Assembly (NCBI GenBank): GCA_027487775.1
Contig: JAIYCY010000019.1
Coordinates: forward strand, 1-43,925
Source of the DNA: Planctomycetaceae bacterium
Lineage (GTDB): Bacteria; Planctomycetota; Phycisphaerae; Tepidisphaerales; Tepidisphaeraceae
DNA: 43,925 bases
Direction: 5' to 3'
Shown here piece after piece: positions 24,754 to 33,694 of this stretch. The translations under genes and the position numbers were made by a program. Within the stretch, counting starts at the first letter, position 1. Each line of letters starts with the position of its first letter. Below the pieces are notes generated by a model, which was not told the origin of the DNA, did no database searches, and saw only the letters and a list, made by a program, of their open reading frames with translations.

Positions 24754-24788
24754 GCGAGAGGCCTCGGAGAGTTTCCGGGGCCTTTCGC
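24754..24788. terminator. Strong terminator-like hairpin after the OmpA-like gene
   Basis: GCGAGAGGCCTCGGA (24754-24768) pairs with TCCGGGGCCTTTCGC (24774-24788) over a 5-nt loop: a 15-bp stem with two G-U-type positions. It fits a terminator of the upstream gene, although only TT follows. Confidence 0.65.
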
Positions 24789-24885
24789 TTGGGTGATGGG
24801 TTGAGGGGTCGTGCGTTTGTGTGTTGAGATTCCATTTTGTCGCACCTCAATGAAGGCGCGTTGAAATCGGATAGTGTAGCTGGCC

Positions 24886-26613
24886 ATGCAGTGGAACTCA
24901 TTTCTCGCAGAGGCGGCATCGACGGTTGATGCGACGCCAACGAATTGGCTGATGGATTTGTTCACACGCACGGACGGGCCAACGTCGGTGGCGCATTCGG
25001 TGTTGGTGATCATGCTGGTGAGTGCGGTGGGTCTGGCGTTGGGTCATGTGAAGATTCGCGGTGTGGGGCTGGGGATAGCGTGGGTGTTGTTTGCGGGATT
25101 GGCGGTGGGTGGTTTGGGGATTTCGATCGACGGTCATGTGCTTCACTTTGTGCGAGAGTTTGGGTTGATATTGTTTGTGTTCACGATTGGGATGCAGGTG
25201 GGCCCGGCGTTTTTTGCGTCGTTGCGGACGCAGGGATTGGGTTTGAATCTGGCGGCGGGGATGGTGGTGTTGGGCGGGGTTGCGGTAACGCTGTTGCAAT
25301 GGTGGTGGCTTGCGGGGGGTGATCGATCGCGTTTGCCGGAGATGGTGGGATTGTTGTCGGGCGCGACGACGAACACGCCTTCCTTGGCGGCGGGTCAGGC
25401 GGCATTTGTGGATGTTGGAGTTTCGGGCGGGGCGATGGGATCTGCGTATGCGGTGGCGTATCCGGGCGGGGTGATTGGCGTGCTGATCGTGATGCTGTTG
25501 CTGAAGTCGATTTTCCGGATCGACATGTCGCACGAGCAGCGAAGGCTGGCGGAGTCGGAGCATCGGCATCCGGCATTGGATGTTCGAAATCTTGAGGTGG
25601 TGAATCCGTCGCTGGACGGACGGAGGCTGGGTGATGTGCCGACGCTGGGCGCGGGCGGGGTGGTGGTGACGCGGCATCTGCGTGCGGGTTCGGTGGAGAT
25701 GGCGGGTCCGGAGGCGGTGCTGCGATTGGGGGATGTGTTAACAGCGGTGGGCCCGAGCGCGGGTCTGGACGACCTGCAATTGATCATAGGACGGGCCGCC
25801 GAGGTGGATGCGCGATCGATTCGGAGTGAGGTGGATGTGCGTCGCGTGCTGGTTTCGCGGCGTGAGGCGGTGGGTCGATCGCTGGATGAGCTAGGTTTGC
25901 GAGAGCGATTTAATGTGCAGTTGACGCGGATTCAGCGTGCGGGTTTTGAGTTGCCGGTGACGCCGCAGAGTCGGCTGCAATTTGGCGATCGTGTGGTGGT
26001 GGTGGGCGAGAAGGAGTCGTTGCCCGCGGCCGCGGATGCGTTGGGTGATTCGCGTCACGCCTTGGATCGACCGATGCTGATTCCGATTTTGCTGGGGATA
26101 GCGCTGGGTGTGATCGTGGGGAGCATTCCGATCCCGGTGGGATTGCCGATGCCGTTGAAGCTGGGCCTGGCGGGCGGGCCCTTGATCGTGGCGATCGTGC
26201 TGAGTCGGATTTATCGCATCGGGCCATTGGTGTGGTACATGTCACCTGGTTCGAATTTTTTTCTGCGAGAGCTTGGGATCGTCATGTTTTTAGCGTGCGT
26301 AGGATTGAGTTCGGGAAGCGGATTCCTCGAGACACTGAAGACGAACGGCCTGAGCTGGATCGGGATGGCGATCGCGATCACGGTGGTTCCGGTGCTGGCG
26401 GTGGGTTTGGTGTTGCGTGCGATATTTAAGTTGAACTTCAATACGATTCTGGGCGCGCTGTCAGGGAGTATGACCGATCCGCCGGCGCTGGCGTTTGCGC
26501 AGTCGATGGCTCGTAGCGACGCGCCGATGGTGAGCTATGCAGCCGTCTATCCGCTGACGATGCTTTTGCGTGTGCTGAGCGTGCAGGTGATCGTGATTTG
26601 GCTGGCGGGATGA
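24886..26613 (+). CDS. AspT/YidE/YbjL-family putative transporter
   Basis: The 575-residue inner-membrane product has two halves of hydrophobic segments (about 38-215 and 400-575) with the repeated 'LFVFTIGMQVGPAFFASLRTQG' and 'MFLACVGLSSGSGFLETLK' blocks, which define the YidE/AspT duplication. Between them are two RCK_C/TrkA-C-like domains (about 225-390; 'PSLDGRRLGDVPTLG' and 'GRSLDELGLRERFNVQLTRI'). 'SGATTNTPSLAAGQ' and 'GSMTDPPALAFAQ' are the paired substrate-site loops. Members exchange amino acids (aspartate-alanine, for example), but the substrate here cannot be read from sequence. Confidence 0.88.
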   Translation: MQWNSFLAEAASTVDATPTNWLMDLFTRTDGPTSVAHSVLVIMLVSAVGLALGHVKIRGVGLGIAWVLFAGLAVGGLGISIDGHVLHFVREFGLILFVFTIGMQVGPAFFASLRTQGLGLNLAAGMVVLGGVAVTLLQWWWLAGGDRSRLPEMVGLLSGATTNTPSLAAGQAAFVDVGVSGGAMGSAYAVAYPGGVIGVLIVMLLLKSIFRIDMSHEQRRLAESEHRHPALDVRNLEVVNPSLDGRRLGDVPTLGAGGVVVTRHLRAGSVEMAGPEAVLRLGDVLTAVGPSAGLDDLQLIIGRAAEVDARSIRSEVDVRRVLVSRREAVGRSLDELGLRERFNVQLTRIQRAGFELPVTPQSRLQFGDRVVVVGEKESLPAAADALGDSRHALDRPMLIPILLGIALGVIVGSIPIPVGLPMPLKLGLAGGPLIVAIVLSRIYRIGPLVWYMSPGSNFFLRELGIVMFLACVGLSSGSGFLETLKTNGLSWIGMAIAITVVPVLAVGLVLRAIFKLNFNTILGALSGSMTDPPALAFAQSMARSDAPMVSYAAVYPLTMLLRVLSVQVIVIWLAG

Positions 26614-26670
26614 CTCGTGAAGATGCTGGTGATGAGCGACAGCCGAAGATTGAGGTTGGAATGCGGCGAA

Positions 26671-27159
26671 TCATCCGAGGAGCGTATCGTTGAGGACGAC
26701 GTCGCGAGCGGTATCGCGGCGTGCCTGCAGGCGTGCGCGGAGGCCTGGATCGGTGGTTGCGAGGATTTGAGCTGCGAGCAGTGCGGCGTTGCGTGCGCCG
26801 GCTTCACCGATGGCGAGGGTTCCGACGGGAACGCCGGCGGGCATTTGCACGATGGAGAGGAGCGAATCGACTCCGCGAAGGGCGCGTGATTCCACCGGCA
26901 CGCCTAGAACCGGAACGAGTGTCTTGCTGGCGCACATACCGGGCAGATGGGCCGCGCCACCCGCACCGGCGATGATGACCCGAATCCCACGAGATTCGGC
27001 AGAGCTGGCATACTCGAATAAGAGATCGGGCGTTCGATGAGCGCTGACGACGCGCATTTCGAACGTGATGCCGAGTTCGTCCAGCACCTCGGCGGCGCAT
27101 TTGAGCGTGTCGAGGTCGGAACGCGATCCCATGATGATGCCGACGAGAGGATTGGCCAT
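26671..27159 (-). CDS. purE: N5-carboxyaminoimidazole ribonucleotide mutase PurE (class I)
   Basis: Moves the carboxyl group of N5-CAIR to form CAIR in purine synthesis. The 162-residue product has the active-site blocks '[16 protein letters not shown]', '[15 protein letters not shown]' and '[14 protein letters not shown]', all typical of class I PurE. The start at 27159 is the family start; the frame extends 17 codons further without support. No purK is adjacent. It is convergent with the AspT-like gene and divergent from the TMTC-like gene. Confidence 0.95.
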   Translation of the reverse strand: MANPLVGIIMGSRSDLDTLKCAAEVLDELGITFEMRVVSAHRTPDLLFEYASSAESRGIRVIIAGAGGAAHLPGMCASKTLVPVLGVPVESRALRGVDSLLSIVQMPAGVPVGTLAIGEAGARNAALLAAQILATTDPGLRARLQARRDTARDVVLNDTLLG

Positions 27160-27282
27160 GGGCAAGAGTGTATCCGAGCCCCGCGCGAGGCAAAGAGGCA
27201 TGACATTCAAGTGTTCGTTGCGAGCGGGTCAGAGTGATGCGTTATTGACGCATCTGGATTCTTCGGCACAAATGCGACGACC

Positions 27283-29007
27283 TTGGATCAGACCACGATA
27301 ACTTCCGCAAAGACGTCGCGATCGGTGTTGCGATCGGGTTGGGTGACGCTGCTGATATTTGCGGTGCTGACTTGCACTGCGTATTTACCGGCGTTTTCAG
27401 CGGGATTCATCTGGGATGATCCGGATTATGTCGTGAACAACGCGAATCTGCGGGATGCTTCGGGTCTTGCGCGAATCTGGTTTGAGCCGCGCACGAGTCC
27501 GCAGTATTACCCGCTGGTCTTCACGACGTTCTGGTTTGAGTATCAACTATGGGCAGACTGGGCACCGGGTTATCACGCGGTGAACATTCTGTTGCATGCG
27601 ATCGGCGGATGGATGCTGTTTCGCGTGCTGGATCGGCTGGGTTTGCGTTTTGCGTTTGTGGCGGGATTGATCTGGACGCTGCATCCGGTGCAGGTGGAGA
27701 GTGTGGCGTGGATCACGGAGAGGAAGAACACGCTTTCGGCGTTGTGTTACCTGACGTGCGCGTGGTTGTGGCTTGATCCGAGGAATCGAGACGAGAACGG
27801 ACGCTGGACGGGCGTGTGTCGATACTGGCTTGTGCTGCTGTTGTTTGCGATGGCGCTGTTGTCGAAATCGGTGACTGCGTCGTTGCCGGCGGCGCTGTTG
27901 CTCGTGAGCTGGTGGAAGCATCGGATCATCGATTGGCGTGAAGTGAGGGCACTGATTCCGTTCTTTGCGATCGGAGTGGTGCTGGGACTGCATACCTCGC
28001 ACTTGGAACGCGTGCATGTGGGTGCAGTGGGGCCAGAGTGGGACTATGCGGCGTCGATGGGAGGAGAGCTGGCCGAGCGCACGGTCATTGCCGGGCGGGC
28101 TGTGTGGTTTTACGTGGGATCGATTCTGTATCCGGCGAATCTCGCGTTTATGTACGAGCGATGGGAGATCGATCGACGCGACTGGGTGCAGTGGATCGCG
28201 CCTGCGATGGTGGTGGTGACGCTCTTGGTGCTTGTGATCCTGCGGAGCAGGCACGAGGCGCGATCGGCCATGGTGTGTCTTTTGTTCTTTGGCGGAACGG
28301 TGCTGCCTGCGATCGGTTTCTTTAATGTGTACCCGCACCGGTACAGCTTTGTAGCCGACCATTTTCAGCATCTGGCGTCGATTGGGATCGTGGTGTTGGG
28401 GGTTGCGGTGCTGGATCGCGTGATGCGGTCGACGGTTCGATTGAACGTTGCAGCGGGCGTGTTACTGATTCCGCTGATGGTGCTGACGTTTTTGCAGTCG
28501 CGTGAATATGAGTCGAAGTTGACGTTATGGGAAGCGACGGCGGAGCGGAGTCCGCGTGCGTGGATTGCGTGGACGAATCTGGGCAAGACGTATGCGGATC
28601 TAGGTCGGATCGACGAAGCGATCACGGCGCACGAGGTCGCGTACGCGTTGAATCCGGGCGTGGCCGACACACGATTCAATCTGGCGATGGTGCGAGCGCG
28701 GCAGGGGGAATTCGCGGAGGCTCGGAGCTTGTTGCTGGGTGCACTTGAACTGACGACGCCGAGATCGGTGCTGAGGTTTGACGCGATGATCAGGCTCGGT
28801 TGGATCGAGGAGGAGAAGGGGAATGTGGAGGAGGCGCGAGAGTGGTTTGCGCGGGTGCTGAGTGAGGCGCCGGACTATCCGCCTGCTCAGTCGGCGGCGC
28901 GGGCGTTTCTGCGAACGCATGGCGACGGCTCGAGCTCTCGTTCCGCCACGGAGAACGAGGGTTCGAATCAGTCGAATCAAACGAATCGTGTGAATCAGAC
29001 GAACTGA
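27283..29007 (+). CDS. TMTC-like polytopic membrane protein with C-terminal TPRs
   Basis: The 574-residue product has about 10 hydrophobic segments (residues about 20-400) and then tetratricopeptide repeats (about 410-555; 'AWIAWTNLGKTYADLGRIDE', 'PGVADTRFNLAMVRARQGEF'). The first loop has 'AGFIWDDPDYVV' with the acidic pair expected of GT-C glycosyltransferases. The 'TLHPVQVESVAWITERKNTL' block is like eukaryotic TMTC O-mannosyltransferases. A glycosyltransfer role is therefore plausible but unproven. The likely start is the TTG at 27283; no better in-frame ATG is near. The 3' end overlaps the convergent LEPR-XLL gene by 13 bp. Confidence 0.75.
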   Translation: MDQTTITSAKTSRSVLRSGWVTLLIFAVLTCTAYLPAFSAGFIWDDPDYVVNNANLRDASGLARIWFEPRTSPQYYPLVFTTFWFEYQLWADWAPGYHAVNILLHAIGGWMLFRVLDRLGLRFAFVAGLIWTLHPVQVESVAWITERKNTLSALCYLTCAWLWLDPRNRDENGRWTGVCRYWLVLLLFAMALLSKSVTASLPAALLLVSWWKHRIIDWREVRALIPFFAIGVVLGLHTSHLERVHVGAVGPEWDYAASMGGELAERTVIAGRAVWFYVGSILYPANLAFMYERWEIDRRDWVQWIAPAMVVVTLLVLVILRSRHEARSAMVCLLFFGGTVLPAIGFFNVYPHRYSFVADHFQHLASIGIVVLGVAVLDRVMRSTVRLNVAAGVLLIPLMVLTFLQSREYESKLTLWEATAERSPRAWIAWTNLGKTYADLGRIDEAITAHEVAYALNPGVADTRFNLAMVRARQGEFAEARSLLLGALELTTPRSVLRFDAMIRLGWIEEEKGNVEEAREWFARVLSEAPDYPPAQSAARAFLRTHGDGSSSRSATENEGSNQSNQTNRVNQTN

Positions 29008-31304
29008 CCGACGTAGGCCTGGTTGTTCCAGCCGCTACGTTTTCCGGTGGCGAAGACGAACCGATCGCCGAGCCATCCTGCAACGCCAGCGGCGCGACTG
29101 ACGGGCAGAGCGGTGAGTTGTCGCCAGGAGTTGGTGGCCGGGTTGTATTCCTGGACGTTGTTGACGTCGACGTTAAATCCGCGTTCACCGCCGAAGATGA
29201 CGATGCGTCCGTCGCGAACGACAGTGTTTGGACTGAGGTGGCTCAGCCCGAAGGGCAGGTCCGCGATGCGTGACCAGGAGTCTGTGGCGGGGTTGTATCG
29301 GTAGCTGTTGGGGAAGTAGCTTGCGCCGGCATCGACGCCCGTTTGTCCGCCGATGGAGTAGATTTGCCCGTCGATGACCGCGGTGCCGAAGTGGCTCATC
29401 GCGAAGGGGTGATTGGCTCGTCGGACCCAGCCGGCGGATTGATTGGCGAGGTCGAGCATCCACATGTCGGAGGCGTTGGTTCGATTTCGACGCTCGCCGG
29501 AGTGGAAGTAGAGCTTGCCGTCGACATGGGCGAGTCCGCCGGAGCCGCGTTGTTCGGGGAGGCTCGGGCCGTTGCGATAGGTGTTGGTGAGTGTGTTGTA
29601 GATGATGACTTGCGTGACGGCGATGTCCTGATTGACGCCATCGCCACGGTCGGTGTATCCGCCAGCGAGCCAGATGTCGTTTCCAACGACGGCGGTGCCT
29701 GCGTGTGTCGTACCCTTGGGCAGGTCTGCAATGCGACTCCACTGACCGGTGGCGGGGTTGTAGACGTCCGAGCGTGCATTGGGGACCCAGTTTTGACTGT
29801 ATCCTCCGAAGACGTAGAGCCTGCCATCGACGACAGCGGACTGAGCTTCAACGCGGGTGATTGGCGAGTTGGTTGTTTGTGTCCAGCGTAGTGAGAGTTG
29901 CGGGGCGGGGTCGTTGTCGGCGATGTTGACGGTAGCGAATGACGCGCCGGAGACAGTGACGCCCGAGCCGATGGTGACGACGACGGATTCGGTCGATTCA
30001 TGAGTTGAATCGTCGATGGGCGTGATGGGCAGGTCGACGACGCTTTGGCCGGCGGAGAAGCTGATGGACGAAGGAAGAGCGGTGAAATCGGAGCCCGGAG
30101 TTGCTGTGCCGGAGACTGAAATCGGGACGTTGAGTGTGTCTGAAAGGGAGCCGCTTCGAGTGAAACGGATGCTTCCGGCGATGACGGGCGAACCCTCTGC
30201 GGCACTGGGCTGGTTGGCGGAAATGCTGACGAGCGTGGGCTCGGGTTCGGGGTCGGGATTGGGGTTGTACGGGCGACCCGAGAGCGTCAGGAAGGCGACT
30301 TTGTTGTTGCTTGCGCCGGGGCCGTTGGTCAGTGTGAGTCGGCCGTCGGTGACATTGACGGTGACGGTGCCTTCGACAAAACGACTGGAGGACGAGGGTG
30401 TGCCTCGAAGGACGCTGACGCCTTCGACGTTGTAGCCGTATGAGCCGTCGAAGAATCCGGCATCACCGGCGGCGACTCGGACTTCGTAGGTTCCGTTGGG
30501 GACGAGGATTTCCCATGTGAGGTTGTTACCGTTTCGTTGGGAGTGATTGAAGGTGTCGTAGCGTTGATCGGTGAGGATGTTTCGATCGCGCGTGTTGGAA
30601 CGGTTATCGAAGGGCGAGCCGTTGATGTGCCAGCCGTAGGTGAGACGGTTGGCACGGAGTCCGAAGGATGCACCGATGTCGGCACGGAAGCCATCGGGCA
30701 CGGGTGCACCGTCGGGCTGGAAGTTGACGTTGATGGTGGGACCGACACCGGGCGTGACTGGGGGTTGAACGTCTGAGGTTTTCACTCGGATGTAGTTGAC
30801 TTTGGCGTTGCTGGCGCCGGGGGCGTGGCGGAGGGTGAGGCGTCCGTCGGTGACATCGATGCTGGCGGTGACGGTTTTGAATCGTTCAGCGTCCGAGGGT
30901 GTGAAGTCCATGACGACGGCTTCTTCGACGCGTAGGACGTGTCGCCCGTCGGCGAAGCTGGCATCGCCTGCGGTGAGTTCGACGTCGTAGCGACCGTTTG
31001 GGACCTGGAGTTCCCATCGGAATGCGCCGCCGCGCTGAAGGTGATTGAAGGTGTCGAATTCCTGTCGCGGATCGGCGTTGCGGTCGCGGCCGTTGGGATT
31101 GGTGGCGTTCCAGCCGAAGGAGAGACCGTCTCCGCGATCTGCGAAAGCGTCACCGACATCGACGATGAAACCACTCGGGGCGGCGGTGCGAGCGGGCTGG
31201 AAGCTGATGCCGACGTCGACGCTGAGCATTTGTCGGCGTTCGAGGGCGTCGAGAACGGGACGAACGGCGGCGGCGGTCTTGATGGATCGGTTCATGGTGA
31301 ACAT
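28995..31304 (-). CDS. LEPR-XLL surface protein with malectin-like, Calx-beta and Kelch regions
   Basis: The 769-residue product starts with the planctomycete LEPR-XLL motif ('LERRQMLS', residues 21-28), thought to mark exported surface proteins. It continues with two malectin-like carbohydrate-binding-type domains (about 30-175 and 185-345; twin blocks 'FDTFNHLQRGGAFRWEL' and 'YDTFNHSQRNGNNLTWEI'). A Pro/Asn/Glu linker and a Calx-beta-like domain (about 355-465; 'ATPGSDFTALPSSISFSAG') follow, then five to six Kelch repeats (about 475-765; 'RLYVFGGY', 'IWLAGGYT', 'IYSIGGQT', 'IVIFGGER'). It is probably a large extracellular binding protein. ATG at 31304 is used; 31295 is an in-frame alternative. 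Confidence 0.85.
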   Translation of the reverse strand: MFTMNRSIKTAAAVRPVLDALERRQMLSVDVGISFQPARTAAPSGFIVDVGDAFADRGDGLSFGWNATNPNGRDRNADPRQEFDTFNHLQRGGAFRWELQVPNGRYDVELTAGDASFADGRHVLRVEEAVVMDFTPSDAERFKTVTASIDVTDGRLTLRHAPGASNAKVNYIRVKTSDVQPPVTPGVGPTINVNFQPDGAPVPDGFRADIGASFGLRANRLTYGWHINGSPFDNRSNTRDRNILTDQRYDTFNHSQRNGNNLTWEILVPNGTYEVRVAAGDAGFFDGSYGYNVEGVSVLRGTPSSSSRFVEGTVTVNVTDGRLTLTNGPGASNNKVAFLTLSGRPYNPNPDPEPEPTLVSISANQPSAAEGSPVIAGSIRFTRSGSLSDTLNVPISVSGTATPGSDFTALPSSISFSAGQSVVDLPITPIDDSTHESTESVVVTIGSGVTVSGASFATVNIADNDPAPQLSLRWTQTTNSPITRVEAQSAVVDGRLYVFGGYSQNWVPNARSDVYNPATGQWSRIADLPKGTTHAGTAVVGNDIWLAGGYTDRGDGVNQDIAVTQVIIYNTLTNTYRNGPSLPEQRGSGGLAHVDGKLYFHSGERRNRTNASDMWMLDLANQSAGWVRRANHPFAMSHFGTAVIDGQIYSIGGQTGVDAGASYFPNSYRYNPATDSWSRIADLPFGLSHLSPNTVVRDGRIVIFGGERGFNVDVNNVQEYNPATNSWRQLTALPVSRAAGVAGWLGDRFVFATGKRSGWNNQAYVGQFV

Positions 31305-31684
31305 ACGGGTTTCTGTTGGGTTGTTGGGACTTCGACGGTACCACCTGAGCAGCCTTATCCATTCAAAGGACGCCGCCGAGTTGCGGAATCATACACCAAG
31401 AATCAGATGATGTCGGCGATTCGAATCGACGATCTGGCTTGGAATGGGGCGGCTAGATTGTTCCGTGACCCATGGGCCGAGAATAAGGGGTTGGGCATCG
31501 CGTAGGCGGCGCGATGGCGTGAGCGGGCGTGACGGTCCGTTGAGTGCGATCCCGGAAGTGCAGCAGTGCGAGCACCGCGATTCGAGGACGTGTTCTGAGG
31601 TCCGAGAATCGTGACCCAACATCGTCCCGAGGCGTATTCATCGCAAGACGCAGGACCGGCGATCAAGGGGCTAAACTACACGGA
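31305..31684. other. 380-bp gap between the Kelch protein and DAHP synthase
   Basis: Overlapping open frames on the minus strand here (62-87 codons) have no recognisable product. The gap holds the probable upstream region of the LEPR-XLL gene, including the promoter candidate at 31388-31416. Confidence 0.55.
31388..31416 (-). promoter_or_regulatory. Putative promoter of the LEPR-XLL Kelch gene
   Basis: On the minus strand CCGACA (31416-31411) is followed after 17 bp by TATGAT (31393-31388), about 84 bp before the gene's ATG. The -10 is good and the -35 fair. Confidence 0.35.
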
Positions 31685-32710
31685 CTAGACTTCGCGATCG
31701 ATGGCTTCAGCAACGCGTCGACATTCGCGAACGATACGAGCCAGGACTTCCGGGGTGACGCTCTGAGCGCCGTCGGTCAGGGCGTGTTCGGGATCTTCGT
31801 GGCTTTCGATGATGAGACCGTCAGCGCCTGCAGCGACTGCGGCGCGGCTCATGGCGGGGACGAGGTGGCTCTTGCCGGTGCCGTGACTCGGATCGACGAC
31901 GACCGGTAGATGGCTCACGCGTTGGAGTTCGGGGACGACTGCGAGAGGGAGCGTGTTGCGGACGTATTCTTCGAAGGTTCGGATTCCGCGTTCGCAGAGC
32001 ATGACCTTTTCATTGCCGCGTGCCATGATGTATTCGGCGGCGAGGAGGAACTCTTCGAGCGTGGCGCTGAGGCCGCGTTTGAGGAGGACGGGCTTTCGCT
32101 TTTCACCGACAGCGGAGAGCAGGTTGTAGTTCTGCATGTTGCGCGCGCCGATCTGCATGACGTCGGCGTATTCGCAGACGGCGTCGATTTGATCGATGCT
32201 CATGACTTCAGTGACGATAGCGAGTCCGGTTTGTTCGCGAGCCTCGGCGAGATGTTTGAGTCCTTCGATGCCCATGCCTTGAAAGGCGTAGGGGCTGGTG
32301 CGTGGTTTGAAGGCTCCGCCGCGTAGACCGATGGCACCGGCTTCTTTGACGGCATGAGCGACTTCGAGAATCTGTGCGCGGCTTTCGACCGAGCATGGCC
32401 CGGCGATGATGCCGACGCGACGTCCGCCGATCGAAGTTTCAGGGCGTCCTGTGATCAGTTCAATGCGGCTGCGCTCTTTTTTGGATTCAGCGCTGGCCAT
32501 TTTGTAGGGGGCGAGAATGGGAACGACCTTTTCAACGCCGGGGGAGGTTTCGACGCGTTGGAGTTCTTTGAAGCGTTCGTTCCCGACGCAGGCGATGACG
32601 GTTCGTTCTTCGCCGACGATGACATGTTCCTTGAGTCCGAGTTCCTTGACCAATGCGACGACGTGTGCGACTTCGTTGGGGGTCGAACCGGGTTTCATGA
32701 CGACGATCAC
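31685..32710 (-). CDS. aroF: 3-deoxy-7-phosphoheptulonate synthase (DAHP synthase, type I-beta)
   Basis: First step of the shikimate pathway: phosphoenolpyruvate plus erythrose 4-phosphate to DAHP. The 341-residue product has an N-terminal ferredoxin-like regulatory domain (1-70; '[18 protein letters not shown]') and a TIM-barrel catalytic domain ('[10 protein letters not shown]' 102-110, '[17 protein letters not shown]', 'KPVLLKRG', '[12 protein letters not shown]'). GGAGG lies 6 nt before the GTG at 32710; that start matches the family's 'MIVVMKPGAT' beginning, so it is preferred over the ATG 12 nt downstream. It follows the rhomboid gene by 167 bp in the same direction. Confidence 0.96.
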   Translation of the reverse strand: MIVVMKPGSTPNEVAHVVALVKELGLKEHVIVGEERTVIACVGNERFKELQRVETSPGVEKVVPILAPYKMASAESKKERSRIELITGRPETSIGGRRVGIIAGPCSVESRAQILEVAHAVKEAGAIGLRGGAFKPRTSPYAFQGMGIEGLKHLAEAREQTGLAIVTEVMSIDQIDAVCEYADVMQIGARNMQNYNLLSAVGEKRKPVLLKRGLSATLEEFLLAAEYIMARGNEKVMLCERGIRTFEEYVRNTLPLAVVPELQRVSHLPVVVDPSHGTGKSHLVPAMSRAAVAAGADGLIIESHEDPEHALTDGAQSVTPEVLARIVRECRRVAEAIDREV

Positions 32711-32877
32711 GCTGCACCTCCGGGGCTGACGGGCGAAAATGAGCCAAGCCCGGCAACATAGACCGCAGGGCGGTGCGTCGTCAAACGAATTGAACGCGTC
32801 TTGGAGGTTTGTTTCTGGACGTTGGGGAAGTGGGGGAAGTTTGGCACAAAGGATCAGTTCCGGGATCAGTCCCAGGA

Positions 32878-33645
32878 TCAGTCCCAGCGGAGGCGCATGC
32901 GGGGCTGTTTCTTGGTGTAGCGTTCGACCCAGTCGAGGAGGGATGGACGGGTGATGAGGAGCCACCCGAGAGCGGCACCGCCGAGGTGGGCGGCTTCTCC
33001 GCCGGCGTTGGGTCCGTGGGTGAAGACGGTGAAAGCAGCGACGCCGAGCAGGACGAGGGCGAGGGTTCGGAGTCGGATGGGCATGGGCGGGAAGACCATG
33101 TGAACGATCTGCCGTGGCGCGACGACCGCGCTGGCGGCGAGAATGCCGAAGACGCCCGCGGACGCGCCGACCATGGGGGTGGCGGCGGCACTTGGGAAGA
33201 TCCCTGCGAACTGCAGAAGCACGTACATCACCGGGCCTGCGATTCCACACAGGAGATAGAAGGCAAGGAACCGCCGACGACCGAGATGTCGTTCGATCAG
33301 CTGTCCGAAGACGAAGAGCCCGATCATATTGCCGAGCAGGTGCGTGAGATTGGCGTGGAGGAATTGGAAGCTGAGGAATCGCCAGGCCTGAGCGTGATGG
33401 ATGGCGGTATCCAGGGAAAAATGTCCCCAGACGAAAAGGGCAGAGGGAACGTCGTTGAGCCGCGCCGGCCCGCGTTCAGTCATGACGACGGAGCCGGGTC
33501 GGGCGAAGATCATGTGGTCGAGCACGAAGACGACGACGTTCAGGATGATCAGCCACGAAGCGACCGAAAGCATGGCAAATCCGCCAACTGGGGCGCGGTA
33601 TCTTGGATCGAGCGGTGGCTGGGCGTCTTGCGAATGCATTCTCAT
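32878..33645 (-). CDS. Rhomboid-family intramembrane serine protease
   Basis: Cleaves membrane-protein substrates inside the lipid bilayer. The 255-residue product has six or so hydrophobic segments and the catalytic pair in 'GASAGVFG' (Ser162) and '[11 protein letters not shown]' (His220), with the '[11 protein letters not shown]' TM2 block (His97, Asn106). The rhomboid core is thus complete. The last codons lie in a triplet of near-identical 12-bp repeats (32850-32886). It lies 49 bp after the sensor kinase gene, in the same direction. Its substrate is not indicated by the neighbours. Confidence 0.92.
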   Translation of the reverse strand: MRMHSQDAQPPLDPRYRAPVGGFAMLSVASWLIILNVVVFVLDHMIFARPGSVVMTERGPARLNDVPSALFVWGHFSLDTAIHHAQAWRFLSFQFLHANLTHLLGNMIGLFVFGQLIERHLGRRRFLAFYLLCGIAGPVMYVLLQFAGIFPSAAATPMVGASAGVFGILAASAVVAPRQIVHMVFPPMPIRLRTLALVLLGVAAFTVFTHGPNAGGEAAHLGGAALGWLLITRPSLLDWVERYTKKQPRMRLRWD

Positions 33646-33694
33646 GAGATTGTCAGTGTAGATTCGCAGGCAGTGGGATGGGAATGTCGAAGCA

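Noticed and set aside
32711..33250. N-terminal extension of the DAHP synthase frame
   Set aside because: It overlaps the rhomboid gene in another frame; the GTG at 32710 with a good ribosome-binding site gives the usual protein length.
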